Below are positions 33,332-42,247 of a stretch of DNA of 64,000 bases, one piece after another. The notes under the pieces were generated by a model that was not told the DNA's origin, made no database searches, and worked only from the letters and a program-made list of their open reading frames with translations. Origin of the DNA: Streptomyces sp. WAC 01529 (GTDB lineage: Bacteria; Actinomycetota; Actinomycetes; Streptomycetales; Streptomycetaceae); assembly GCF_003945545.1 (NCBI RefSeq), contig NZ_CP029617.1, forward strand, positions 6,289,001 to 6,353,000, given 5' to 3'. The position numbers and the translations under genes were made by a program. Each line of letters opens with the position of its first letter. Position 1 is the stretch's first letter.

Positions 33332-34000
33332 CTAGCTCTCCCGACGCACCGAAAGCAGATCCTCCAGCTGCTCCTCACGCGCCTGCGCGGCCACGAAGAG
33401 AAGCTCGTCACCCGCCTCCAGGGAGTCATCCGGCGTCGGCGCCAGGACGCGCGTACCGCGGATGATCGTCACGAGCGAGGTGTCCTCGGGCCACTCGACG
33501 TCGCCGACCCGCGTGCCCGCGAGGGCCGACTCGGGCGGCAGCGTCAGCTCCACGAGGTTCGCGTCGCCGTGGCTGAAGCGCAGCAGCCGGACGAGATCGC
33601 CGACGCTCACCGCCTCCTCGACGAGCGCGGACATCAGACGCGGCGTGGAGACCGCGACATCGACGCCCCAGGACTCGTTGAAGAGCCACTCGTTCTTGGG
33701 GTTGTTCACGCGGGCGACGACGCGCGGGACGCCGTACTCCGTCTTGGCGAGCAGGGAGACGACGAGGTTGACCTTGTCGTCGCCGGTCGCGGCGATCACG
33801 ACGTTGCAGCGCTGGAGCGCGGCCTCGTCCAGGGAGGTGATCTCGCAGGCGTCGGCGAGCAGCCACTCGGCCTGCGGGACGCGCTCGACGGAGATGGCCG
33901 TCGGCGCCTTGTCGACGAGAAGGACCTCGTGGCCGTTCTCAAGCAGCTCACCGGCGATGGAGCGGCCCACCGCGCCGGCTCCGGCAATGGCGACCCTCAT
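33332..34000 (-). CDS. TrkA-type RCK potassium-channel regulatory protein (second of a pair)
   Basis: 222 residues. RCK-N Rossmann domain with GAGAVGRSIA and NVVIAATGDDKVN, RCK-C (TrkA-C) domain at about 140-220 (VGDVEWPEDTSLVTIIRG). Binds NAD(H)/ATP and perhaps c-di-AMP in the C domain and gates a K+ transporter. ATG overlaps the stop of the upstream paralogue (TGATG). No TrkH/KtrB subunit is in the window. Confidence 0.88.
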   Translation of the reverse strand: MRVAIAGAGAVGRSIAGELLENGHEVLLVDKAPTAISVERVPQAEWLLADACEITSLDEAALQRCNVVIAATGDDKVNLVVSLLAKTEYGVPRVVARVNNPKNEWLFNESWGVDVAVSTPRLMSALVEEAVSVGDLVRLLRFSHGDANLVELTLPPESALAGTRVGDVEWPEDTSLVTIIRGTRVLAPTPDDSLEAGDELLFVAAQAREEQLEDLLSVRRES

Positions 34001-34668
34001 CAGTGACCGCCCTCCTCGGGGCCTTCGGCGAACGCCGCTTCGACCTTGTCGACCTGATCGGTGCGCATCATCACGTGCACCAGGTCACCCTCTTGCAGGA
34101 CCGTCTGCGAGGTCGGCAGGACCGCCTCGCCCAGCCGGGTGAGGAAGGCCACGCGTACGCCGGTCTCCTCCTGGAGCCGGCTGATCTTGTGCCCGATCCA
34201 GGCGGCCGAGGCGTGCACCTCGGCGAGCTGCACGCCACCGGTGGGGTCGCGCCACAGCGGCTCGGCCCCCGAGGGGAGAAGCCGGCGCAGCATCTGGTCG
34301 GCCGTCCAGCGGACCGTGGCGACCGTGGGGATGCCGAGGCGCTGGTAGACCTCGGCGCGGCGCGGGTCGTAGATGCGGGCCGCGACGTTCTCGATGCCGA
34401 ACATCTCGCGGGCGACGCGCGCGGCGATGATGTTCGAGTTGTCGCCGCTGCTGACGGCGGCGAAGGCGCCCGCCTCCTCGATGCCGGCTTCGCGCAGGGT
34501 GTCCTGGTCGAAGCCGACGCCGGTGACGCGGCGGCCGCCGAACCCGGAGCCCAGGCGGCGGAAGGCCGTGGGGTCCTGGTCGACCACGGCGACCGTATGC
34601 CCCTGATGTTCCAGGGTCTGCGCGAGAGCGGAACCGACTCTCCCGCAGCCCATGATGACGATGTGCAC
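34000..34668 (-). CDS. TrkA-type RCK potassium-channel regulatory protein (first of a pair)
   Basis: 222 residues, same architecture as its downstream neighbour: GCGRVGSALAQTLE at the N-terminus, AAVSSGDNSNIIAARVARE, then TrkA-C (about 140-215). The two paralogues diverge strongly outside the RCK motifs, implying a heteromeric gating ring. ATG at 34668. Divergent partners of the DUF3159 side are absent; the membrane transporter they serve is not adjacent, though the KimA-like permease is 3.9 kb away. Confidence 0.88.
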   Translation of the reverse strand: MHIVIMGCGRVGSALAQTLEHQGHTVAVVDQDPTAFRRLGSGFGGRRVTGVGFDQDTLREAGIEEAGAFAAVSSGDNSNIIAARVAREMFGIENVAARIYDPRRAEVYQRLGIPTVATVRWTADQMLRRLLPSGAEPLWRDPTGGVQLAEVHASAAWIGHKISRLQEETGVRVAFLTRLGEAVLPTSQTVLQEGDLVHVMMRTDQVDKVEAAFAEGPEEGGH

Positions 34669-34801
34669 GACCGTCCTTCCGGCTGTGTCAAAACTCTGTG
34701 CTCAGGCTGAACGGTAAAAGCGTCTCAGACCGGAGCCCAAGCTACACACGCGCGGTCCGTGCGGGGCACCCCTGTGCACGTCCCGGACGGGCGGCCGACG
34801 C

Positions 34802-35041
34802 TCAGTCCACGCTGCGCAGCAGCCCCTCGACGGTCTGCAGCCGGTGGCCCAGCTCGACCAGCTGCAAGCGGGTCGCCTCCTGCTCCGACCTGGCCCGTTC
34901 GACCGCCTCGCGGTAGTGCTGCATGGCCTCGGCGTACTGTCGGTCGCGCTCGCGGTTGCGCTGCGACTGGAAGTAGGCGACGGCGACGATCGCGCCGGCG
35001 AGTATCAGGAAAAATGCGACCGGGATGATCACGTCGTCCAC
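34802..35041 (-). CDS. Small membrane protein with a coiled-coil tail, 79 residues
   Basis: One transmembrane helix (residues 5-24, IIPVAFFLILAGAIVAVAYF) followed by a charged coiled coil (RNRERDRQYAEAMQHYREAV). GTG at 35041 overlaps the TAG stop of the ArsR-like gene upstream (TAGTG), so it is translated with it. No family recognised. Possibly an accessory subunit of the neighbouring regulator or of the MMPL transporter. Confidence 0.75.
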   Translation of the reverse strand: MDDVIIPVAFFLILAGAIVAVAYFQSQRNRERDRQYAEAMQHYREAVERARSEQEATRLQLVELGHRLQTVEGLLRSVD

Positions 35042-35373
35042 TAGGGCGTCCCCTTTGCTGAGTGCTGTCCGTCGTCGCCCGTCTGACCCTCGCGGACGGC
35101 CGCGGTGATCGTATCCACGTTCAACCGCACGTCGAACGGCGCGAGTTCGAAGTACTTGAGCGCCTTGCCGTCGTCGGAGAGCTCCAGGCGGCCGACGACG
35201 AGGCCCGCCTTCTCCATGCGCTCCAGGTGCATATAGAGCAGGGGGCGGGACACCCCGAGCCGCCGGGCCAGTTCGCTGACGTACAGCTGTCCGGAGGCCA
35301 GCTCGCCGATGATCCGGATGCGCTGGGCGTGGCCGACCGCCGCGAGAAAAGCCAGCAGCTCCTCGCTGTCCAT
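35041..35373 (-). CDS. ArsR-like winged-helix transcriptional regulator
   Basis: 110 residues. Winged HTH at 10-85; SELARRLGVSRPLLYMHLER is the recognition helix region, and GLVVGRLELSDDGKALKYFE the wing. No canonical metal-binding Cys pair, so it is not a metalloregulator of the SmtB type by sequence. ATG at 35373. Divergent from the MMPL transporter; two copies of a 29-bp direct repeat (35399 and 35487) lie between and are good operator candidates. Confidence 0.88.
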   Translation of the reverse strand: MDSEELLAFLAAVGHAQRIRIIGELASGQLYVSELARRLGVSRPLLYMHLERMEKAGLVVGRLELSDDGKALKYFELAPFDVRLNVDTITAAVREGQTGDDGQHSAKGTP

Positions 35374-35398
35374 GGTCCGCCTTCGTGCTGGTCCCCAT

Positions 35399-35515
35399 AC
35401 CTGTCAGTCAAGGCTTACGTATGACGGGTTCCGCTGTCAATCCGCTTGCCCCCAGTCTCGAATGACAGTTGACGGTTCGTTCCTTCACCTGTCAGTCTCC
35501 GCTTACACATGACAG
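35399..35515. promoter_or_regulatory. Duplicated 29-bp operator-like elements between the ArsR-like and MMPL genes
   Basis: ACCTGTCAGT-N5-CTTACGTATGACGG at 35399-35427 and ACCTGTCAGT-N5-CTTACACATGACAG at 35487-35515 are direct copies in the divergent promoter. Each has CTGTCA and TGACAG (or TGACGG) half-sites, i.e. dyads; a further CTGTCA...TGACAG pair sits between them. Predicted binding sites of the ArsR-like protein, one near each promoter. Confidence 0.7.
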
Positions 35516-35536
35516 CCAAGAGGCGGGGGAGTGGGA

Positions 35537-37843
35537 ATGAGAAAGCGATCGGTCACGGTGCGCGTGGCCCGTTGGAGCGCGCTGCACCCATGGCGGGCGA
35601 TCATCGGCTGGCTGGTCTTCGTGGCGCTGTGCCTCGGGGGCGGGATCGCCGCCGGTATGAACAGCGCCACCACGGAGGACTTCCGGGTCGGCGAGGCCGG
35701 CCGGGCCGAGGCGTTGGCGAGCGAGGGCGGCATCCCGCTCAGGCCCACGGAGCAGGTGCTGATCCGGGACGGGTCCGGACGGCCGGGGCCGCTGGACGAG
35801 GCGAAGGCCGAAGCCGCCGTGCGTGACGTCACCGCCCGCATGAAGGCCCTGCCCGAGGTCGCCTCGGTCGCGGCCCCGGTGCGCTCCGGCGACGGCCGCG
35901 TACTGCGGATCCAGGTGGAGCTGAACGGTTCCGAGCAGGACGGCAAGAAGAACGTGGTCCCGCTGCGGGCCCAGACCGAGGAGGCCGCGAAAGCCCACCC
36001 CGGGCTGGTGATCGAGGAGACCGGCGACGCCTCCGTCAGCAAGGGCGTCAACGACCAGCGCGGCGATGACCTCGCCTTTTCCGAGGCGATCACGCTGCCC
36101 ATCACGCTGATCACGCTGGCCGTCGTCTTCGGCTCGGTCGTCATGGTCGGCGTACCGCTGCTGCTCGCGATCACCTCGATCACGGCGACCATGGGCCTGG
36201 CGATGCTGGCCTCGCACCTGCTGCCCGACACGGGCGTCGGGATGAGCATGATCCTGCTCATCGGCATGGCCGTCGGCGTCGACTACACGCTCTTCTACCT
36301 CAAGCGCGAGCGCGAGGAACGGGCGCGGGCGGGTGGCCGGCTCACCTCCGCGGCGCTCGTCGAGGCCGCCGCCGCGACGGCCGGCCGCGCGATCGTCGTC
36401 TCCGGGCTCGCCGTGATCGTCTCCACCACCGCGCTCTTCCTGGCCCGTGACGTCATCTTCGACTCGCTCGCCACCGGCACCATCCTGGTCGTCGCCGTAG
36501 CCGTGGTCAGCTCGGTGACGGTACTGCCGGCGCTGCTCGTCGCGCTCGGGCGGCGTACGGAACGCCGTGCGGCCAAGCGCCTGGCGAAGGGCAAGCCGGT
36601 GCGCACGTACGGGGAGAAGGGGCCGGGCCGCGTCTGGAACGCCCTGCTGGCCCCCGCCCGCAGGCGGCCCGCCCTCACCCTGTGCCTCTCGGTGCTCGTC
36701 ATGCTGGGGCTCGCGCTGCCCGCGCTGACCATGAACCTCAAGAACCCCGCGCGGGACAGCTTCTCGCGGGAGATACCGGCGATGAAGGGGTACGACCGGC
36801 TGCTCGAAGCCTTTCCCGAGCTGCGGGTCCGGCACCTCGTCGTGGTGCGCGCCGAGGCCTCGCACGCCGCTGAGGTGCGCCGGGCCCTGACGGCGCTGGA
36901 CCGGGCGGCGCAGGCCGACCCGCTCTTCTCGCGCCCGTCAGGTTCTCCGGTCCTCCGCTCCTCCGAGGACCGGAGGACCACGACCCTGGAGCTGAACGCC
37001 CCGCACCCCACGTACTCCAAGAAGGCCGAGGACTCACTCGCCCACCTGCGCGAGACCTACCTGCCCGCCACCGTCGGCAAGCTGCCCGGCGTCGAGACGG
37101 CCGTCACGGGCGAGGTCCCGCGCGGCACCGACTACGTGGAGCACCAGAACCAGAAGCTGCCGCTCGTCCTCGGATTCCTCCTCCTGATGACCTTCGCCAT
37201 GACGGTCCACGCGTTCCGCTCGGTCGTCCTCGGGCTGCTCGGCGTCGGGCTCAACCTGCTCTCCGCGGCCTCCGCGCTCGGACTGCTCGTCCTCGTCTTC
37301 CAGGGCACCTGGGCCGAGGGGCTGCTCTCGTTCGTCTCGCTCGGCGGGATCTCCTCGCGCGTACCGCTCTTCCTCTTCGTGATCCTCTTCGGGCTCTCCA
37401 TGGACTACCAGGTCTTCGTGGTCAGCCGGATCCGCGAGGCCGCCCTGGACGGCGTGCCCACCCGGCAGGCGGTCCTCGACGGCATCGCGTCCTCCGCCAA
37501 GGTCGTCACCAGCGCGGCGATCGTCATGGTCACCGTCTTCGCGAGCTTCGTGATGCTGCACATCATGGAGATGAAGCAGATGGGGTTCGTGCTCGCGGCG
37601 GCCGTCCTGCTCGACGCGTTCGTGATCCGCGTCATGATCCTTCCGGCCGCGCTGCTCCTGCTCGGCCGCGCCACCTGGTGGCCGTCGGGCGCGATCCGGC
37701 GCGCGGAGGCACGGGTCGCGGGGCCGTACGCGAGGCCTTCTGACGGGGTTTCCGGGCGCTGCGCCGAAGGCCGCTCCGCCGGGCACGTGGAGGGGTCCGG
37801 CGAAGGGCATGTCGAAGGGGGCAGGGTCGCACAGGGCAGATAA
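35537..37843 (+). CDS. MMPL family (RND superfamily) transporter
   Basis: 768 residues with two six-helix halves, each with a large extracellular loop: helix 1 at 14-34 (WRAIIGWLVFVALCLGGGIA), SSD-like block about 180-340 and again about 540-690 (GLSMDYQVFVVSRIREA carries the proton-relay DY motif). A C-terminal low-complexity tail has repeated GHVEG units. ATG at 35537 preceded by GAGGCGGGGG. Substrate unknown; such pumps export lipids or small molecules. Divergent from the ArsR-like regulator. Confidence 0.9.
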   Translation: MRKRSVTVRVARWSALHPWRAIIGWLVFVALCLGGGIAAGMNSATTEDFRVGEAGRAEALASEGGIPLRPTEQVLIRDGSGRPGPLDEAKAEAAVRDVTARMKALPEVASVAAPVRSGDGRVLRIQVELNGSEQDGKKNVVPLRAQTEEAAKAHPGLVIEETGDASVSKGVNDQRGDDLAFSEAITLPITLITLAVVFGSVVMVGVPLLLAITSITATMGLAMLASHLLPDTGVGMSMILLIGMAVGVDYTLFYLKREREERARAGGRLTSAALVEAAAATAGRAIVVSGLAVIVSTTALFLARDVIFDSLATGTILVVAVAVVSSVTVLPALLVALGRRTERRAAKRLAKGKPVRTYGEKGPGRVWNALLAPARRRPALTLCLSVLVMLGLALPALTMNLKNPARDSFSREIPAMKGYDRLLEAFPELRVRHLVVVRAEASHAAEVRRALTALDRAAQADPLFSRPSGSPVLRSSEDRRTTTLELNAPHPTYSKKAEDSLAHLRETYLPATVGKLPGVETAVTGEVPRGTDYVEHQNQKLPLVLGFLLLMTFAMTVHAFRSVVLGLLGVGLNLLSAASALGLLVLVFQGTWAEGLLSFVSLGGISSRVPLFLFVILFGLSMDYQVFVVSRIREAALDGVPTRQAVLDGIASSAKVVTSAAIVMVTVFASFVMLHIMEMKQMGFVLAAAVLLDAFVIRVMILPAALLLLGRATWWPSGAIRRAEARVAGPYARPSDGVSGRCAEGRSAGHVEGSGEGHVEGGRVAQGR

Positions 37844-37903
37844 CCGGAGCAGATGGGGGTGGTGGGTGGGCGGGCACCCATTCGAACGCTTACGATCCTC
37901 TGC

Positions 37904-39970
37904 GTGTCCAAACTGACCGACGTGCCCAAACGGATCCTCATCGGGCGCGCACTGCGCAGTGACCGGCTCGGAGAGACGCTCCTGCCGAAGCGCATCGCAC
38001 TCCCCGTATTCGCGTCCGACCCGCTCTCCTCCGTTGCGTACGCACCGGGAGAGGTCCTTCTCGTCCTCTCCATCGCGGGTGTGTCGGCGTACCACTTCAG
38101 CCCGTGGATCGCCGTCGCGGTCGTGGTGCTGATGTTCACCGTCGTCGCGTCGTACAGACAGAACGTCCACGCCTATCCGAGCGGTGGTGGCGACTACGAG
38201 GTCGCCAACACCAACCTCGGCCCCAAGGCGGGGCTCACCGTCGCGAGCGCCCTGCTCGTCGACTACGTCCTGACCGTGGCCGTGTCGATTTCCTCGGGCA
38301 TCGAGAACCTCGGCTCGGCGGTGCCCTTCGTCGTCGAGCACAAGGTGCTCTGCGCGGTCGCCGTCATCGTCCTCCTCACGCTGATGAACCTGCGCGGCGT
38401 GAAGGAGTCCGGGAAGCTCTTCGCCATCCCGACGTACGTCTTCGTGGCCGGCGTCTTCCTCATGATCGCGTGGGGTGCCTTCCGGGGCATCGTGCTCGAC
38501 GACACCATGAAGGCGCCCACCGCCGACTACGAGATCAAGCCCGAGCACCAGGGCCTCGCCGGTTTCGCGCTGGTCTTCCTGCTCCTGAGGGCCTTCTCCT
38601 CGGGCTGTGCCGCGCTCACCGGCGTCGAGGCGATCAGCAACGGCGTGCCCGCCTTCCGCAAGCCGAAGTCGAAGAACGCCGCGACGACGCTGGCGCTCAT
38701 GGGCGGCCTGGCCGTCACCATGTTCTGCGGCATCATCGCGCTCGCCATGGTGACCAAGGTCCGCATGGCGGAGTACCCGGGCAAGGACCTCTTCCACAAC
38801 GGTGTCGCGGTCGGCTCGGACTACGTGCAGAACCCGGTGATCTCCCAGGTCGCCGAGGCCGTCTTCGGCCACGGCAGCCTGCTCTTCATGATCCTGGCCG
38901 CCGCCACCGCGCTGGTCCTGTTCCTCGCGGCCAACACCGCGTACAACGGTTTCCCGCTGCTCGGCTCGATCCTCGCGCAGGACCGCTATCTGCCGCGCCA
39001 GCTGCACACCCGCGGCGACCGCCTCGCGTTCTCCAACGGCATCGTGCTACTCGCGGGCGCGGCGGCCCTGCTGGTCTTCGTCTACGGCGCCGACTCGACC
39101 CGGCTCATCCAGCTCTACATCGTCGGCGTCTTCGTCTCCTTCACGCTCAGCCAGATCGGCATGGTCCGGCACTGGAACCGCCATCTGGCCGCCGAGAAGG
39201 ACCAGAACAAGCGCCGCCGCATGATCCGCTCCCGCGCGATCAACACCTTCGGTGCCTTCTTCACGGGCCTGGTCCTGGTCGTCGTACTCGTCACCAAGTT
39301 CACGCACGGCGCCTGGGTCGCGCTGCTCGGCATGTGCATCTTCTACGTGACGATGACGGCGATCCGCCGCCACTACGACCGCGTGGCCGAGGAGATCGCC
39401 GCCCCGGAGACCCCCTCCGACGACAACATGCGCCCCTCCCGCGTCCACTCGATCGTCCTGGTCTCCAAGATCCACCGGCCGACGCTGCGCGCCCTGTCGT
39501 ACGCGAAGCTGATGCGCTCGCACACCCTGGAGGCGCTCAGCATCAACGTCGACCCGGCGGAGACCAAGGCCCTCAAGGACGAGTGGGAGCGGCGCGGCAT
39601 CACCGTGCCGCTGAAGGTCCTCGACTCGCCCTACCGCGAGATCACCCGGCCGATCATCGAGTACGTGAAGAACCTGCGCCGCGAGTCACCGCGCGACGTG
39701 GTCAGCGTGATCATCCCGGAGTACGTCGTCGGCCACTGGTACGAGCACCTGCTGCACAACCAGAGCGCGCTGCGCCTCAAGGGCCGCCTGCTCTTCACCC
39801 CCGGCGTGATGGTGACGTCCGTCCCCTACCAGCTGGACTCCTCCGAGGCCGCGAAGAAGCGGGCCCGCAAGCGGCAGGAGTGGAACGCGCCGGGAGCGGT
39901 GCGGCGTGGGCCGGTGGAGAAGCCGAGGCGCACGAAGGAGAAGGAGAAGGAGCCGAGCAAGAAGCTCTGA
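37904..39970 (+). CDS. APC superfamily permease of the KimA (K+ importer) type
   Basis: 688 residues: about 12 membrane helices in the first 470 residues and a cytoplasmic C-terminal domain of about 215 residues. The N-terminal block (FASDPLSSVAYAPGEVLL, SYRQNVHAYPSGGGDYEV, ASALLVDYVLTVAVSISSG) closely matches my recall of B. subtilis KimA, a K+/H+ symporter inhibited by c-di-AMP, rather than amino-acid permeases; other annotations would say amino-acid permease. GTG at 37904 follows a -10-like TACGAT with a very short leader. Not checked by alignment. Confidence 0.75.
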   Translation: MSKLTDVPKRILIGRALRSDRLGETLLPKRIALPVFASDPLSSVAYAPGEVLLVLSIAGVSAYHFSPWIAVAVVVLMFTVVASYRQNVHAYPSGGGDYEVANTNLGPKAGLTVASALLVDYVLTVAVSISSGIENLGSAVPFVVEHKVLCAVAVIVLLTLMNLRGVKESGKLFAIPTYVFVAGVFLMIAWGAFRGIVLDDTMKAPTADYEIKPEHQGLAGFALVFLLLRAFSSGCAALTGVEAISNGVPAFRKPKSKNAATTLALMGGLAVTMFCGIIALAMVTKVRMAEYPGKDLFHNGVAVGSDYVQNPVISQVAEAVFGHGSLLFMILAAATALVLFLAANTAYNGFPLLGSILAQDRYLPRQLHTRGDRLAFSNGIVLLAGAAALLVFVYGADSTRLIQLYIVGVFVSFTLSQIGMVRHWNRHLAAEKDQNKRRRMIRSRAINTFGAFFTGLVLVVVLVTKFTHGAWVALLGMCIFYVTMTAIRRHYDRVAEEIAAPETPSDDNMRPSRVHSIVLVSKIHRPTLRALSYAKLMRSHTLEALSINVDPAETKALKDEWERRGITVPLKVLDSPYREITRPIIEYVKNLRRESPRDVVSVIIPEYVVGHWYEHLLHNQSALRLKGRLLFTPGVMVTSVPYQLDSSEAAKKRARKRQEWNAPGAVRRGPVEKPRRTKEKEKEPSKKL

Positions 39971-40106
39971 GCCCCTCAGGTCCCTCTGCGGCGAGGGGTC
40001 TGAGCCTCCGGTTCTCTCTCTGTGGCGAGCGGCCGGACGACACCCACGTAGACTGGTGGGCTGTTGTCCGGCTGTTCCCCTTTTTACGTTGTGGAGTCAC
40101 CCCGCC

Positions 40107-41450
40107 ATGCAGGCAGAACCGAAGAATCCGCAGGCGGGGACCTCCCTGGTCGGCCGGGAGTACGAGGTCGAGATCGGCCCCGTCGCGCACGGCGGCCACT
40201 GCATCGCCCGTACCGCCGAGGGCCAGGTGCTCTTCGTGCGGCACGCGCTGCCCGGCGAGAAGGTCGTCGCACGTGTGACCGAGGGCGAGGAGGGCGCGCG
40301 CTTCCTCCGGGCCGACGCGGTCACGATCCTCGACCCCTCCAAGGACCGCGTCGAGGCGCCCTGCCCCTACGCGGGCCCCGGCCGCTGCGGCGGCTGCGAC
40401 TGGCAGCACGCGAAGCCGGGCGCGCAGCGCCGCCTCAAGGGCGAGGTCATCACCGAACAGCTCAAGCGCCTCGCGGGTCTGACCCCCGAGGAGGCGGGCT
40501 GGGACGGCACGGTCATGCCGGCCGAGGGCGACAAGCTGCCGCCGGGCGAGGTCCCGTCCTGGCGTACGCGCGTGCAGTACGCGGTGGACGAGGACGGCAA
40601 CGCCGGCCTGCGCCGCCACCGCTCGCACGAGGTCGAGCCGATCGAGCACTGCATGATCGCCGCGGAGGGCGTCTCCGAACTCGGCATCGAGCAGCGCGAC
40701 TGGTCCGGCATGGCCTCGATCGAGGCGATCGCGGCGACGGGCTCCCAGGACCGTCAGGTGATCCTCGCCCCGAAGCCGGGCGCGCGCCTGCCGATCGTTC
40801 AGCTCGACAAGCCGGTCTCCGTCATGCGGGTGGAGGAGAAGGACGGCGGCATCCACCGCGTCCACGGCCGCCCCTTCGTCCGCGAGCGGGCCGACGGCCG
40901 CACCTACCGCGTGGGCAGCGGCGGCTTCTGGCAGATCCACCCGAAGGCCGCCGAGACGCTGATGCTCGCCGTCATGCAGGGCCTGCTGCCCCGCAAGGGC
41001 GACACGGCCCTGGACCTGTACTGCGGAGTCGGCCTCTTCGCGGGCGCCCTCGCGGACCGGGTCGGCGAGGCGGGCGCGGTCCTCGGCATCGAATCGGGCA
41101 AGCGTGCGGTGGAGGACGCCCGGCACAACCTCGCGGCGTTCGACCGCGTCCGCATCGAACAGGGCAAGGTCGAGGCGGTGCTCCCGCGCACGGGCATCAC
41201 CGAAGCGGACCTGATCGTCCTGGACCCGCCCCGCGCGGGCGCGGGCAAGCAGACGGTACGCCACCTGGCAGGCCTCGGCGCCCGACGCATCGCCTACGTG
41301 GCCTGCGATCCGGCGGCGCTGGCGCGGGACATCGGGTACTTCCGGGACGGGGGGTACAAGGTGCGGTCCCTGCGGGCGTTCGACCTTTTCCCCATGACGC
41401 ATCATGTGGAGTGTGTGGCGATTCTGGAGCCTGCCGGGAAGGGTGCCTGA
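40107..41450 (+). CDS. Class I SAM-dependent RNA methyltransferase, TrmA/RumA type (23S rRNA or tRNA uracil-C5)
   Basis: 447 residues. N-terminal TRAM domain (about 15-70), then the Cys cluster CPYAGPGRCGGCDW for a [4Fe-4S] centre, central domain, and Rossmann methyltransferase domain with LDLYCGVGLFAG, LDPPRAGAGK and the catalytic Cys-loop VACDPAALARDI. The Fe-S cluster with TRAM is typical of RlmD/RumA. Target base not decidable. ATG at 40107 with GTGGAG upstream. Confidence 0.88.
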   Translation: MQAEPKNPQAGTSLVGREYEVEIGPVAHGGHCIARTAEGQVLFVRHALPGEKVVARVTEGEEGARFLRADAVTILDPSKDRVEAPCPYAGPGRCGGCDWQHAKPGAQRRLKGEVITEQLKRLAGLTPEEAGWDGTVMPAEGDKLPPGEVPSWRTRVQYAVDEDGNAGLRRHRSHEVEPIEHCMIAAEGVSELGIEQRDWSGMASIEAIAATGSQDRQVILAPKPGARLPIVQLDKPVSVMRVEEKDGGIHRVHGRPFVRERADGRTYRVGSGGFWQIHPKAAETLMLAVMQGLLPRKGDTALDLYCGVGLFAGALADRVGEAGAVLGIESGKRAVEDARHNLAAFDRVRIEQGKVEAVLPRTGITEADLIVLDPPRAGAGKQTVRHLAGLGARRIAYVACDPAALARDIGYFRDGGYKVRSLRAFDLFPMTHHVECVAILEPAGKGA

Positions 41451-41517
41451 CCTGCGGTTTTGCCGAGTGCGCGTGATGTGCGACCTGGGCGTTACGGCGA
41501 TTTCCTGGCGCTGAACT

Positions 41518-41536
41518 GACGCCCTAGGAGGGCGTC
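41518..41536 (+). terminator. Hairpin after the RNA methyltransferase gene
   Basis: GACGCCCT-AGG-AGGGCGTC, an eight-base-pair stem, 68 bases after the methyltransferase stop. Confidence 0.6.
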
Positions 41537-41552
41537 GCAGGTGACGGAGTGT

Positions 41553-41574
41553 CCGGTGTGGCGCGCCACACCGG
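41553..41574. repeat. 22-bp perfect palindrome, CCGGTGTGGCG/CGCCACACCGG
   Basis: CCGGTGTGGCG (41553-41563) is the exact reverse complement of CGCCACACCGG (41564-41574), with no loop. A palindrome with no spacer is a better operator than a terminator. It stands 150 bases before the orphan gene that begins the glycosyltransferase island. Confidence 0.75.
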
Positions 41575-41723
41575 CAGCTCACGAGCCGCGCGCTCACCCG
41601 CGGGCCGGCGGCCGCTGGGAGCTGACGTTCCGCCGCCCGCGAGGCGAACGGGCGGTAGGCGTGAGGCGTCGTGGTGCTCTTCCGGGTGTCATGGAGAGGC
41701 CCGGCCACAAGGAGGGACGCCTC

Positions 41724-42107
41724 GTGAGCAGCAGGGTCGCCGTGGTCGAGCTGCGCGGGGCCGGTGATGTCGACGCGTTCCTGTCCTCGCGGGACAGGTG
41801 CGTCGCCCTCTTCGTCGGCTCTGGCCGGCAGCAGGCGGCTGACGCGGTATTGGCGACCCTTTGTGACTTGGGAGTGCACGCTCGGATCGGCCGGGCCGTG
41901 CCGTACGGCGGCGCGGCCGATCGGCGGATCCGGGAGCTCGTCATGCGGATCGCGCACACGGACCGGGCCTGTCTGGTTCTCCTGCGGGGGACGGCCGTGC
42001 TCGACGTCCTGCGCAGCACGGATGTCGAAGCACACGGAGCTCAGTGGGCCGCCGCCCAGTTCGCCCTGCGCTTCGTTCCCTGTTTGGCGGACGGACAGGG
42101 CCGCTGA
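41724..42107 (+). CDS. Hypothetical protein, 127 residues (no family recognised)
   Basis: Alternating hydrophobic strands and helices (SRVAVVELRG, RCVALFVGSG, RACLVLLRGT) look like a small alpha/beta fold, loosely thioredoxin-like, but no catalytic motif is visible. GTG at 41724 is chosen because AAGGAGGGA lies 7 bases ahead; an in-frame ATG at 41691 is an alternative. It precedes the four glycosyltransferase genes in the same direction, 140 bases ahead, and might be in the same transcript. Confidence 0.7.
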   Translation: MSSRVAVVELRGAGDVDAFLSSRDRCVALFVGSGRQQAADAVLATLCDLGVHARIGRAVPYGGAADRRIRELVMRIAHTDRACLVLLRGTAVLDVLRSTDVEAHGAQWAAAQFALRFVPCLADGQGR

Positions 42108-42247
42108 GAGTCCCCTCGGCGGGCAGCACCGCGAGGGCGCGGGACCTGCGGTCCGCGACCCGGGCTGTGCCCTGGATGCGAAGTTTGGTGGGGTTCTCCA
42201 CAATGGGACAGGCAGGCCCCGCCGCCTCCCCTGGCTCTGGAGGACAC

